Positions 1 to 11,060 of a DNA stretch of 64,000 bases are shown one piece after another; the stretch's first letter is position 1; every line of letters starts with the position of its first letter. Below the pieces are notes generated by a model that saw only the letters and a program-made list of their open reading frames with translations, searched no databases and was not told the origin of the DNA. The translations under genes were made by a program, and so were the position numbers. Origin of the DNA: Agarophyton chilense (taxonomy: Eukaryota; Rhodophyta; Florideophyceae; Gracilariales; Gracilariaceae); NCBI GenBank assembly GCA_030374765.1, contig JARGXX010000075.1, positions 682,001-746,000 on the forward strand, written 5' to 3'.

Positions 1-1
1 C

Positions 2-1186
2 CGCGATGAATTCGGCTTCGACCTACGGATGTACCGGACTCAGGGTGAGATCGGCTATTGTGACTGCCTTGCGGCGTTGGAAACTTAAGCATGGCGCGGT
101 CAACCGCGAGCCCGTCAAAAAGCGATCTGCTGGGTCCGTCCGATCATTCGTGAGTCTCGATATCGGTGGTTACAGAACTTCGTCCGCAAGGAGCGTCGGG
201 GCAGGTCCCGCTTTGGGTTCCTTGTCTTTTATCAGAACACGGAGATAAACCGAACTAGTCCCTTTTACCAGTTTGGGCGATATGTTCCCCTGCCTGGGTG
301 GTGGTCCTCCGTGGAGGTGTGCCAGGGATGTTACGTGGAGTTGCCTCCAGTCGTCTCCTATCTGGGCTCGTACCTAATCGAGGATCCGCACTCCGGCTTA
401 TAGTACGTGGTCCTAACCGAATGGGCAGTCCGCGCCGCAGCATACATCTTGTGGGAAGCCTACGACCAGTATCGACTGTGGTATCTTCCTCCGCGTTTGC
501 GTGGTTACATCCGGCAGCTGGACCTTCAACTCCCTCTTGGAGGTGTCAATAACGCTGATGAAGCTCAGGAGCTCATCGACATCAGCGGGCGTGTCGACTG
601 GGCTGTCGTGCCTGTCCGGCAGAGCGGCCGTGGTCAAGAAGCCGGTGGGGCTGATCGGTCTCCGGGGCGACGCTCGCCGTTGGCGGGAGATTTCATCTTC
701 TTTAACCCATGGGAGCAGCAAGGGATCTCCGAGGCGGAGGTGTCGGCATTCCGGATGGCTCCGCGAGGCATACCATACGGGCACCCCGTGGGGTTTGTCA
801 ACTCAGATGACTTCTACTACGCCTATGGCGGTGATGATCTCCCGGAGGAGGCGGGCGCATACCGTGGCGACGAGGTCATGGAAGACGTGGTAGACCCCGA
901 TGGTGCCGATACTACGGCGCGGCCGGCGCAGGGAGCGACTCACGCAGGTGCGGTGGTCGATCCAGTGGCGGCGCCATTGCCGGACGAATCGGAAGTTGTC
1001 GAGGTTCCCATACGCCCAGAGGCGATCGTGATCTCCCAGCTCCTTTGGGGTGTTGGACTGAACGCCCAAGCGGCGAGCGGCGACATCAGTGCGATGAGAG
1101 ACGCCCTCGCGGCACGCCTGGCCGGTGGGAGTAACCGTTCTAGCGATTCGGGTGGCGCGCACGGCAGTCCGGGTTATTTCAACTAA
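2..1186 (+). pseudogene. Opposite-strand accessory ORF of Gypsy-1 (copy 1)
   Basis: This reading frame runs against gag-pol and is open to the left edge, so its start is missing. Two in-frame stops interrupt it (TAA 86-88, TAG 401-403); the last open part is 407-1186. It aligns with the plus-strand frame at 29303-30985 in Gypsy-2 over nearly its full length. Shared blocks include a stretch of the form LW(D/E)AYDxxRxWY near 449-484, a VDWxxVP block, a block SPGR...AGDF...NPW, an acidic linker, and a C-terminal helix-like segment. No signal peptide or membrane segment is obvious, and I recognise no known domain. The position 3' of pol and antisense to it recalls the additional antisense ORFs described in some plant Gypsy elements, but homology to those is not shown here. 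The gene and pol converge across a pyrimidine-rich spacer (1187-1377). Confidence 0.75.
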
Positions 1187-1377
1187 TCCTTTGTGATCTT
1201 GGTTATTATATTCCGCTGTGCGGTAGTGTGTGCAGAAACTTCGAAAATAGTAAACTGCTTCCGTCTATGACGTTTTTGTTTTCTTTTTTCTCTTCCACTT
1301 CTTCTGAGTGTCCTTCTCCAGGTCTTCTGTGCATCTTCTCCTTCTTCCAAGGGTCCTTATCCAGATCTTTTGTTCCT

Positions 1378-3510
1378 TTATCCCCATCGGGTGTCTTCTT
1401 GTACCACTTGGGCTCGGTCTGTGGTAGCCGGCAAAGCCGTGAAAGTACGACGATGATACTGTACCACCTTTGACCGAGGTGGGTGCTCTATCGGTTCGTC
1501 TGAATCCCATTCGGGGCCGTACCCGTACCAACGAACCAAGTATTGGAGATACCCCTTTGGGTGGTAGGAGTGCTCCAGAATGCGTCCGACCACGAACTCT
1601 TGTCGGTAAACTTCCCGGCCATCCCGTATGACGGTGTCGCTATTTCCGGGTGGTACCCGTCCTGAGCCAGGGCGTACCGAAGTGATCACGCGTTGGGCGG
1701 CTTCGCTCCAGTCAGGCCGTGTAGCGCGCAAGGCAGTCCTCGGCTGAGTAGAATGTCGACCCGACTTCGGCGGTTCATTTTCTCCAAGTGCCGGACTTCT
1801 TTCGGCGCTTCCCACTGCGGTTGGAGGACCCACACCAGCGGGTAACCCGGGTGGTCGTTCCACTAATCGGCGTGGTGAATCTCGCTTCGGCGGTGAGATT
1901 CGCTGGGGCGGTGGCGCATTGTCGCATCTCTCTGTACCACGGCGAGATTCCGTGTAGTCACGTGAGCGTTCCAATGGCTGGCTGTCCGGCGTCGGCGCCG
2001 TGGATGTATCCGCCTCCCTGTGCGGGGTACTTGGCGGTGCGTCGTCCACTCGTACTGTATCAGGCTGCGGTGCGTCGAGCGCATTCGCATTCCGTGTTGC
2101 ACGGGTGGTGACACCTCGGCAAGTGTTGGTGGCGTTATCCACAGCTGCGTTCTGAGGCGTGGATAGCGACTGCGTCGAGTCGTGCAGGACGTCGGTATCA
2201 GGCACCCCTGATGGGTGAAGAATGACACGCGACGGTGCGGCGTTTCCAGCGACGGTATCGACCGGACTACGACGGCTGTCGGGCGCCTCCCCCTCCTTAG
2301 ACGATGCACCGGAGTTGGTGTCCGTCGGGTGGACTGGGGAGGAGCGACGAATGCGCGACACGATTCCTTGCGGGTTGGGCGCCCCGGGTAGCGGAAGATC
2401 AGACAAACCCCGAGATGGGTGTGGTAACGCGTAGGGACGCGGGTGGACCTGGGGTAAGAGGGTCGATGTATCCGTTTCAACAGGAGCAGTCACACCAGTA
2501 CGTTGGGATGTTAACGGCGGAGGAGCCGATACCAGGCGATCGCGGGAGATGCGTTCGTGATTACCAGCGTGGTCAACAACGACAGTGTCGGGAGCCACCG
2601 AAATAACCCGAAAGGGGCCGTCGGCAACGGGTGACAGCTTGTGGCGTTTCTCCTTCTCTGGGTTCCAATACTCCTTGTGGATGAATACATAGCCGTCGGG
2701 GGCGAGACGTGGCGGCGAGCGAGAGGCTTCGGTATCAAAGTCACGCTTGTAAGCGGCTTGGGCTCGGCCCATTGAACGCCGTGCGGCGGGAACGAGCTTC
2801 GTGAGCCAAGTTTTCCACGCTTCGCGGTAAGCAGTCGGTGGCGGAAAGGTATCCAGCGTGGTCTGTGGTTCCAGCGCTACGGGCGGTGGGGTACGGGACA
2901 GTACCAACTCGAAGGGCGTTAATCCTGTTGTCCTGTGCACCTGCGTATTGTACGCAAAGGTGAGCGCATCAGTGAACAAGTCCCAATCTTTGGGGTGGTC
3001 TGCAACGTATGAACGGAGTGTCGCAAGTAATGTCCGGTTGAACCGTTCGGCCTGCCCATTAGTTTGGGGGTGGGAAGTGGTCGTGAACAGGTTCTTAATG
3101 TCCAAGATGCGACACACATCCTCGAAGAAACGAGAGGTGAACTGTCTCCCGTTATCGGAGAGGAGGTTGACCGGTGGACCGTAGACGAAGACCCAGTGTA
3201 GGACGAAGGCTTGAGCCACGCTCATAGCGGAGATCTTCCGTAACGGTACGGTCCGGACCAGCTTTGAGAAGCGATCCGTAATTACGAGTAAGAACTTGTA
3301 ATTCCGCTTAGTGGTAAGGAAGGGACCGAGTATATCGATGGCCACAAACTCCAATGGAGCGCGAGCTGGAAACAGCTTCAACTTCGTCGCATGACGGCAA
3401 AGCTTGACACGGTTCCGAGCGCAATCGGTACAAAACCGCACCATTACGTAGCAGTCCACTGCCACGGCAGGCCAGTAGAAGTTACGGCGTAGGGTGAGGT
3501 AAGTTTCCAT
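1378..3510 (-). pseudogene. Gypsy-1 integrase and chromodomain part of pol
   Basis: This open frame of about 710 residues holds the second half of pol. It continues the zinc-binding HHCC region (two histidines lie just upstream in the other frame; CxxC follows here), then the integrase core with Asp in AIDILG, Asp in LLSDNG and Glu in GQAERFN, so the D,D35E triad is present. A long Ser/Pro/Thr-rich linker follows, then a C-terminal chromodomain (about residues 645-695, with the aromatic block YLVRWYGYG). Integrase inserts element cDNA into chromosomes; chromodomains can steer it to marked chromatin. The frame differs from the upstream RT frame: one T appears to be lost near 3505, where Gypsy-2 reads through. 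The frame itself has no stop, so this half looks intact. Confidence 0.88.
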
Positions 3511-6404
3511 CCCCCGACGTGGCCACTCAGTTTCGAGTAGTGCGACAACTGCAAGACTCTCGACTGGAGGTTATATGGTACCACGATTTGTGGGTGCGAT
3601 CCAACGGTCCGTACAAGGAATCCGGCATCATTCACCTGAAAGGGGAGAGTACCTCCTCCATTGAGTTGAGCGAGGACCTTCGCGCAGAACGGGTCAGCGT
3701 ATTGCTCCCGTTTCATCTCCTCTGGAGTAATAGGCACGAAGTTACCTGGTAACGGTTTCTCGGAATCTTCCGAGAGAAGAAAGTCGTCCAATTCGGAACC
3801 GGAATCTGAAAAGTCCGTGTCTCGTTCCTCGTCCTCGATGGTAGCGTCGTCGCCATTCACTGAAAAACAGGGTATTTCATCGTCTTTGACGGGTAGTGCT
3901 TCCCCAGCAGTGAACAGGCGGGAGAGAGCATCAGCTTGGGTGTTGCACGATCCTTTTCGGTACTGCACGTCAAAGTCAAATTCCGCTAGACGGAGACGCC
4001 AACGCATCCAGCGGCCTGGAGGCTCCGAGATGGAGAGTAGCCATCGAAGCGATGCGTGGTCCGTGAAAACGGTGAAGTGATTACCCATGAGATAGGGGCG
4101 CAACGTTTGTAATGCCCACACTACTGCAAGGCATTCGTTCTCCGAGACGGAGTAATTTTTCTCGTGGGCGTTTAGCGACCGGGACCAGTACCCTACGGGG
4201 CGTCTTTCCCCATTGGGTGCAGTTTGAAACAGTGCACAACCTACTTGGTAGTCGCTGGCGTCCATACCTACGGTGAAGGGCCTTCCAGGCTTGGGCAACG
4301 AGAGGATCGGGGCGGAGACGACAGAATCCTTAAGAGAGTTGAAAGATTCCGTTTGAACGGGGGTTAAGGGGTCCAGTTTTGGTGGTTGGCCTTTCCGCAA
4401 AAGCGAGTTTAACGGTGCACCCTTGTGCGCAAAGTGCGGGATGATTCGTCGGTAGCCGTTGGCGAGTCCCAGAAAGGAACGAAGCTCGGTTTGCGTTCGC
4501 GGTTCTTTAGCCTCTTCGAGTGACTTAACACGAGTCTCCTCGATTGTAACACGTCCTTGACGGATAACATGGCCGAGATAATTCACGGTGTTTGTGAAGA
4601 AGTCACATTTCTTCAACTTAAGAGTGACACCCGCATCTCGTAGCGTGGTCATGATATCCCTCACATGAGTGAGATGTTTGTCCAGATTATCTGAGAAGAC
4701 GATTATGTCATCCAGGTAGACCAGGCAGGTACGCCATTTGAATCGGGCCAGTAGGATGTCGATGGCTCGCTGGAAAGTAGCGGGGGCGTTGGTAAGACCA
4801 AAAGGCATCCGTTTGAAACGGTAGAGACCGGAGTGACAAGCGAAAGCGGTTTTATCCTGGTCTTGCTTCCGTACCAGAACTTTCCAGTATCCCCAATTGG
4901 CGTCCAGGGTTGTAAAGACGGTGGCGGTGCCCAGCGAGTCAATGTACTCGTCCATTATTGGGATTGGATACACGTCCTTGACGGAAACGGCATTCAACCG
5001 ACGGTAGTCCACGCAAAACCTCGAGGAACCATCCTGCTCTGGAGCAAGTACTACTGGAGAAGCCCACGGCGACTGAGCCGGTTCAATGACTCCTGCTCGA
5101 AGCATTTTATCCACTTGTGCCTTTTCCTCCGCGCGTGCGGCGGGTCCGGCACGGTATGGGTGCTGAGAGATGGGTCGGGTGTCCGGGAGCAAGTCAATCC
5201 GGTGTTCCGTAGTGACAATCTCACCAAGGGAGCCGTCTGACATAGTGGTGAAGTCCCTTAACAGTTCTCTCAATCGATGGCGGTATGACTCCAGGACGTG
5301 GGTGAGATCTAGGTCCTCGAGTTCTTGGACTGGATCGGGGCGGTCAAGACTCGTTGAAACGGGCTGCGTTCCTGATGTTACAGGTTAAACTCCGGGTACT
5401 GGTGATGAAACGGGTTCCGGGCTGTCCCCCTCCTTAGAGTGAACAAGTCCGAGAACGTCAGCTGCGGTCAGCTTTGTCGGCACCATAGCGATGGGGTGCG
5501 GCATGATGGACCCTATCACTTGGTTCTTCACCAGATACTGGGGTACAGTCCCTAGATTGGCGATCAGCACGTGAAACGGTTGGTTTGGCTCCACATGGAC
5601 GATTCCATTCGCAATTGCGAGGCTGTGCCTGTCATACAGTGACGACAATGGTTGCAAGACCCGGAGTCCGTGTTGACGGGAGGTTACTTTCACCATCATT
5701 TGGGACTCAGGCGGGACGCACAACGACGCTGCGACGCGGAGCTTATTAGATTCACCGTTATCCGGTCCAGGTTCCTGTGCTGCCGGTAGCGGGACATGCT
5801 TCTTCGTGGCACGCCTAAGCGGACGACGAACGATCGGAGTGGACGATCCATCCTTCATCTCGACACGCCGTTGGCAGGGGAAGATCGCTTAGACGAAGCG
5901 GTCGCAAAAGTAGCAACCCAAGATGACTGGGGCGGCTAATTTCCGACATACGACGAAGTCGAGTTTCACCACGCGAGTGCCAACGCAGACTACCAGTTCA
6001 ATGAACCCCACCGTATCCAACGGTTTGTTGTTCGCGTCAGCGACCTCCGGAACGTGGTCGCGGCGGATTCTAGACTGCAATGAAGGCTGTAACACTTCCT
6101 TCACGACAATGTTCGGACCGGCACCGGTATCTAAGACGGTAAGGTGTCGCACCATAAACTGGGGTGAAAGGCCAAGGTCAGCATAGACCTTGTAGTTTCT
6201 CTTGGCCATCACCAGAACTCTATCCGGGAACCGGTTATGGGAAACACGTTTCCACGGACGACGCAGAACACGAAAGTGTTCCGAGTTCACGTAATTGACG
6301 GCCTCTTTCCTTGAAAGGATTATGACCGGGGAGCGAAGCTTGGACGCCTCGGGCGCCGTCGACCTCGACTCTGAGGGCGCCCCTCCTTGAGAGGAGACTC
6401 CCAC
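3444..6404 (-). pseudogene. Gypsy-1 protease, reverse transcriptase and RNase H part of pol
   Basis: The frame starts right after the gag stop (6407-6409). An aspartic protease comes first (active-site block LDTGAGPN, then VILG), followed by a spacer domain, the reverse transcriptase with the catalytic YLDD motif near 4707-4718, and RNase H with Asp in VGMDASDYQ, Glu in NECLAVVWAL and Asp in TDHASLRW. Two in-frame TAA stops interrupt it, at 5889-5891 (where Gypsy-2 has Glu) and 5385-5387. The true frame is lost near 3505 by a one-base deletion, so the last residues before 3444 are out of frame. It copied element RNA into DNA when active; this copy cannot make a full polyprotein. Confidence 0.88.
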
Positions 6405-6406
6405 AT

Positions 6407-8467
6407 TTAGTTTTTCTGGGCCTGCTCCGCCGGAGGCGGCTGCTCAGGGCGTTTAGCGGGCAACGCCTGGGCATCAGGTCGAGAAGGTTCCGCAGAAGCG
6501 GTGGGGTGACCGACCACGTCGGTGACACGGGATTCAGGTGCAGGTACCACCCGAGCTCGGGGAAGCGACACGTGACGTGGAACATCCGTTCGAGCACGGA
6601 TATACGATGCAATCGGAACAGCTGCTTTGTCCTCCAGGGATAGGGCCTCGAAATTGACTACGACTTGTGCTCATTCTCGGAGGGACAACACAAATTGTGG
6701 AGAAGTATGGTCTGGTTTATAGCAGAGATGACAAATCAGACCAGAAGCCGGTGTTGGATGGCGAAGCTCGGCGAACTTCACCGCGGGGCGGGTATCTCTC
6801 CAACCAGGACGCGAAAAGCGGACATTACCACTCTCGTGTGGGACGCGTGGCGCACGGACGCGACCATTATCCGCATAGGGTAGCGTGTCATCCTCAATCA
6901 CGTATTGTGATTCGTCCAAGGTTGAGGGTAACTCCGTTGTCGGGATGGAATGAACGTCGCTATGGGCTAGCTGCACGTTAAAATTATCCCTTCGAGAGGT
7001 CTGTTCGTCGATCATCGAAGCTGACGGGGTACCCGGTTGTAACATCAACGCTTTTGCGGACCTAACCCTGGAGCCAGGAGTTCGTGCGGGCAGGGCTTCA
7101 CCCTCTGCACGAGCGAACTGCACTAGTTCCAAATACGTGGCTTTAGGTCTATCTTATCGACGTCGAGCAACAAGAGTCCGGATCGCCGGGTCCAAACCAT
7201 CGAAAAACATGGTACAATGCTCTTCAGCGGGGTAAACATTTCCACAGCGGTGGAAGGCCTTGTTAAGGCGCGACAAATAATCGGTTTCCGACTCGCCTGG
7301 ACGTAGGCGAGTGTCCTGCAGGGCGCGTATTGCCTGCTGAATGGCGGAGTTAGTAGCATACGACCTCAGGAGGTACTGAACTGCTTCGGGCCAGCAGGTT
7401 ACCTCTTCTTCGGATGCGCGTGATGTACCTCTGACAGAGTGATACTGGTCTTCTGCAAGCCCACGTAAGAAGTACGGTAAGGCAATGTAGGCCTGTCCCT
7501 CGTTCATTCCAAGGATGTCAGCTTCTGCGACAATGCGTGCCAAGAAATCCAACACCAATATTGGGTCTTCTCCAGAAAACAACTGGTTTTGTAGTGAGAG
7601 CTGCATTCGCTTAATTCAGTCCTTCACCCTTCCCGTACCACGTGGTGTACGATCCAAAGAGGAGTCCTCCAAACGGTAGTACCGGTATGATAAGAGCGTT
7701 TTGAAGAGTGAATTGGTCGGTTTCAGCTCCTTCAAACCTGCGTGCTTCCTTCCCTTCGTGCGGGCGCGGATCACACCATGGGTGGCTGTTGACCGCTTAG
7801 AGCGTGAGGAACGCTCACGGCGAGCTACTTCCACCGATGAATCGGAAGAGTCGGACTCCGAGGATGAGGAGTCGGACGGTTCGGGATCTGTGTTCCTTCG
7901 CTTCTTTCGAGGCTGGTGGTTCTCTTCCTTTCTTTCCTTGTGGGATACTGCAACCGGCTCGGCCGGATCATTCCCCGACATCAGGGTTTGTTCCAACGTC
8001 TCGAGACGGCTTCGGACGCGCGAGAACTTGTCCGCGACGTCCTTGACAAATGCCGAGGGTCCACCAAGAGACTCCAGAATCGAGTTCACATCCGCACGGA
8101 GGACACGGAGTTCCTCAGAAAAATACTGCGTCGCAGTGTCATTTACCTTCTTGTGAAGGGAATCGAACTCCTCTGCAAGGATGACTTGAGCTTCCCACAT
8201 AGAGCGGAGTTGCTCTTCCACAGCTGCAAGGCTGGGATGGGGGGTGACATCCCTAGCAGGGGAGAGCATCTGGGCGGCGGCAGACGCCGGTCCTGCTCCA
8301 CTTGCTGGGGGTGTCGAATCAGAGACAGGAGGTTTTGAGGTCCTTCCACCTTGCACGCCAGTCGATCCACCGGTATGAGACCGTGAACGGACCGGGATAC
8401 GAGATGGTTGCGATGGTTCCGGTGCACCGGTTTGACTCCGCGTCCTCGGACAGTCTTTGGACGACAT
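6407..8467 (-). pseudogene. Gypsy-1 gag
   Basis: Capsid/nucleocapsid gene of the element, read from the Met at 8467 to a TAA at 6407-6409, in one frame with three in-frame stops (TGA 7616-7618, TAA 7154-7156, TGA 6671-6673). The order is: a basic Ser/Arg-rich N-terminus, a predicted coiled coil (about residues 75-145), an acidic Ser/Asp tract, the retrotransposon gag domain (7154-7606), and a degenerate CCHC zinc knuckle near 6700-6740 whose last Cys reads Phe. The Gypsy-2 gag aligns throughout and has an intact CX2CX4HX4C knuckle, which supports the reading across the stops. Confidence 0.82.
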
Positions 8468-9340
8468 GAGATCAGAATCCGTTACACGTGAGTATCCAAA
8501 CCCGATCGGCTAGTGGGGCCAAGAAACTCCCTCAAAGAGGGCAACTGAGGTCAACCTCAAGTTGTGAGTCCTCTTTCCGATTAATCGTGACTGAGTGTGC
8601 CCGACTCAAACTTCGAAGTTCGGTTTACTTGGTGTAGGACAACGCTTGGAGCGGAGACACCACGAAGATGTTCGGGATCTTCCTCTCTTGAAAGATACGC
8701 CTCAGGCGGAAAAGACGCGTCCCAGCGGAGCACAGAAACAGAGCCACTCTGGAAAGGGACGACGGAGTCGGGTGTAAGACCGAGGCCAATCCGGCGGGAT
8801 ATACCTAGAGTGTTTAGGTGAGCACGGCACAGTCCGGGGTGAGACCAATTCTATGCGGAGCGGTACCACGGCGATTGTCGGAAAAGGAGCGAGGAAACAT
8901 TCGTATGAGGTGGACGAGCGGGTTGAGTGGTGCGGCCACTCACGAGAGCCAAAAAGTAAAACGAGAGAAAAACGGGGGGGAAACCATATACAGGGGCGAG
9001 ACTACGACAAGTGTCGGCGATTAAATATGAACCCACGGTGGTGGTAGCACTCTGGTCGACAGAGAGGTGGATGAAGTAACGTGCCACGGGCGCTCACGCA
9101 GTATGTGGTGAAGACGCGCCGAAGGCGAAAAGTCCAGAGCCAAGACTCCCTCCTTGGGATCCCAAGAGGGTGTCTACTGGGGAGCAGTGCTCAACCTTCT
9201 ATGTAGTGTGGCGCGCGGCTCCTGACAGTGAGAGCGCGCCCGAAAAATAGACACTAAATAGCGATAGCGTAGCCAAATAAAAACTAAAAATTACTAAATA
9301 ATACTAACCATTAGGTAGAGTCCGGGCCACATGTGGGACG
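8468..9340. other. Stretch between Gypsy-1 gag and the tandem repeat; no gene seen
   Basis: This interval should hold the leader and 5' LTR of Gypsy-1 if the element was complete. I see no convincing primer-binding site or LTR terminus, and the partner LTR lies outside the window, so the boundary stays open. Short open frames here have no recognisable product. Confidence 0.5.
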
Positions 9341-9692
9341 CCTCGTACTCGAGCGTTGGCATCCGTGCAGTCCACGGGTTCCACCCGTGTGCACTTCCGG
9401 TCCTACCCGGCTGTCAGCACGCAATAGCGGTATAGCTTGTCATAGCCCAAGCTATTCCTCAAGCGAGCAAAACTTCTAAGTTCTGCGAAGAAACCCCCAT
9501 GAAGGGCATTGTCCTTCACCTCGTACTCGAGCACTGGCATCCGTGCAGTCCACGGGTTCCACCCGTGTGCACTTCTGGTCCTACCCGGCCGTCAGCACGC
9601 AATAGCGGTATAGCTTGTCATAGACCAAGCTATTCCTCAAGCGAGCGAAATCTCTAAGTCCTGGGAAGAAACCCCATTGAAGGGCATTGCTC
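9341..9692. repeat. 178-bp tandem duplication
   Basis: Two head-to-tail copies, 9341-9518 and 9519 to about 9692, stay in register at an offset of 178 bp and differ at only a few bases. The unit starts CCTCGTACTCGAGC and ends near GAAGGGCATTG. The right edge coincides with the start of the Gypsy-3 relic at about 9693. The repeats may be part of an LTR or satellite-like unit; nothing coding is seen. Confidence 0.85.
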
Positions 9693-11060
9693 TACAAGCA
9701 CATGTGTCAGAACACTACAGAACGTATATCAAGGCAATTCTTAATAATTATGCCTCCATGTGGAGTGAAAAGTTTAAAGAGATCTCCATTACGGAACATC
9801 ATATCGATCTGGTTCCAGGATCTCAACCCATTTCCTAACCTTCCAGTAGAGCGGCATATCGACCTCGTTAGATCGAGGAGGAAAACTTTAGCAAGATGCT
9901 AGATGAAAGATTCGTAGAAGTAGCTCAATATTTTTGAGCTTAACCAGTGTTATGGTTCCAAAACCCGATGGATCTTTAAAATTCTGTCTCCATTATAGAA
10001 AACTGAACGAAGTTACAGTTCAGTTTACATACCCGTTTCCCCGAATGGAAGAATTTATCGAGAGCTTAGAAGAAGCAAACGTGTTCAAGTCTTTGAATGG
10101 CAACAATTGCTTTTAGCAGGTACCTGCATCGAAAAAAGACCCAGAGACGCCCGACTTTGCGTGAAACGCCGAGATCTACAGTTTTAAGAAGATGCCATTT
10201 GGCTTAAAAAATTCCCCTTCTATGTTCCGGCGGACTCGGAACATCTTTCCCTAAACACAAACATGGAAAACTGTTTCAGTTTATTTGAATGATGTGATCA
10301 TCTTTTATCAAAATGTGAGAAGCCATTTACGGCATATCGAGGAGATCTACACCGTTTTGCAAGCCAAAAGAATCTCCTTGAAGTTTAAGAAGTGTGAATG
10401 GTTTGCTGGCACCACAACCTACTTAAAACACGTGATCAAGGGAGCAACTCACGCCATTAAGAAAGCTTAAACAGCAGTTCCCTGCGATTTTCAATCTCCG
10501 TTGTCACAAAAACAATAACCTCGACTTATGCACCTTAAATAGACCATTTGTACTACGTTTCTGGCAAATCATAGCACATTTTAAATTAAAATTGACTTAA
10601 AGAAAGCGAAAACAGCTGGAAAAGTTCAAACCAACTGATTAACAAACGTTTGAAAAGCTGCAGACAAACATTATTACAACCTCATTATTAACGTGGCCAA
10701 TTTCTAGTTTTTTGTATGCAGTGGATACCGACTCTATTTGGTACCAAGTAAGGTCTGTCCTTGGCTTAACATTTCGTGATTGTGAACGAAATCCTAAGTA
10801 TTTTACTGTTCAAGACCTCTGAACACAATTGAGGAGAAGTATTCAGTTTCAGAAAATGAATGCCTTGCATTAGTTTGGGCCGTAACTATTTTGAGATTGT
10901 AAATCCAACGAGAACTTTTTAACGTCAACACGAATCATTCGTCTCTACAGAAGTTACTATCAATCAAATACCCCATTAGTCGTCTTACAAGATGGCGGTT
11001 ACGCCTTTCTGGATTAGATTTCAAAGTTAATAACGAAAAAAACGTTGGCCAATGTCCAAG
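9693..11060 (+). pseudogene. Gypsy-3, heavily decayed RT-RNase H relic
   Basis: The plus strand encodes fragments of a Gypsy pol of the Gypsy-2 family: the block before RT (SEHYRTYIKA...), RT blocks around 9960-10110 and 10285-10450 (VIIFYQNVRSHLRHIEEI), and RNase H blocks to about 11060 (RSIQF...NECLAL). The catalytic YLDD reads YLND. Many stops and frameshifts break it. The DNA is AT-richer than Gypsy-1 or Gypsy-2, as expected for an old copy. Gag and integrase parts are not seen. Confidence 0.82.

Larger units (their letters stand above)
1..8467 (-). mobile_element. Gypsy-1, partial chromodomain Ty3/Gypsy retrotransposon
   Basis: The order on the minus strand is gag, protease, reverse transcriptase, RNase H, integrase, chromodomain, which is the Ty3/Gypsy order. 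An extra ORF on the plus strand follows beyond the end of pol and runs off the left edge of the window, so the 3' LTR is outside. I could not define a 5' LTR to the right of gag: without the partner LTR there is nothing to compare. The copy is dead, with in-frame stops in gag and pol and one frameshift between RNase H and integrase. It belongs to the same lineage as Gypsy-2, since the proteins align along their whole length, but is clearly diverged from it. Confidence 0.9.
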
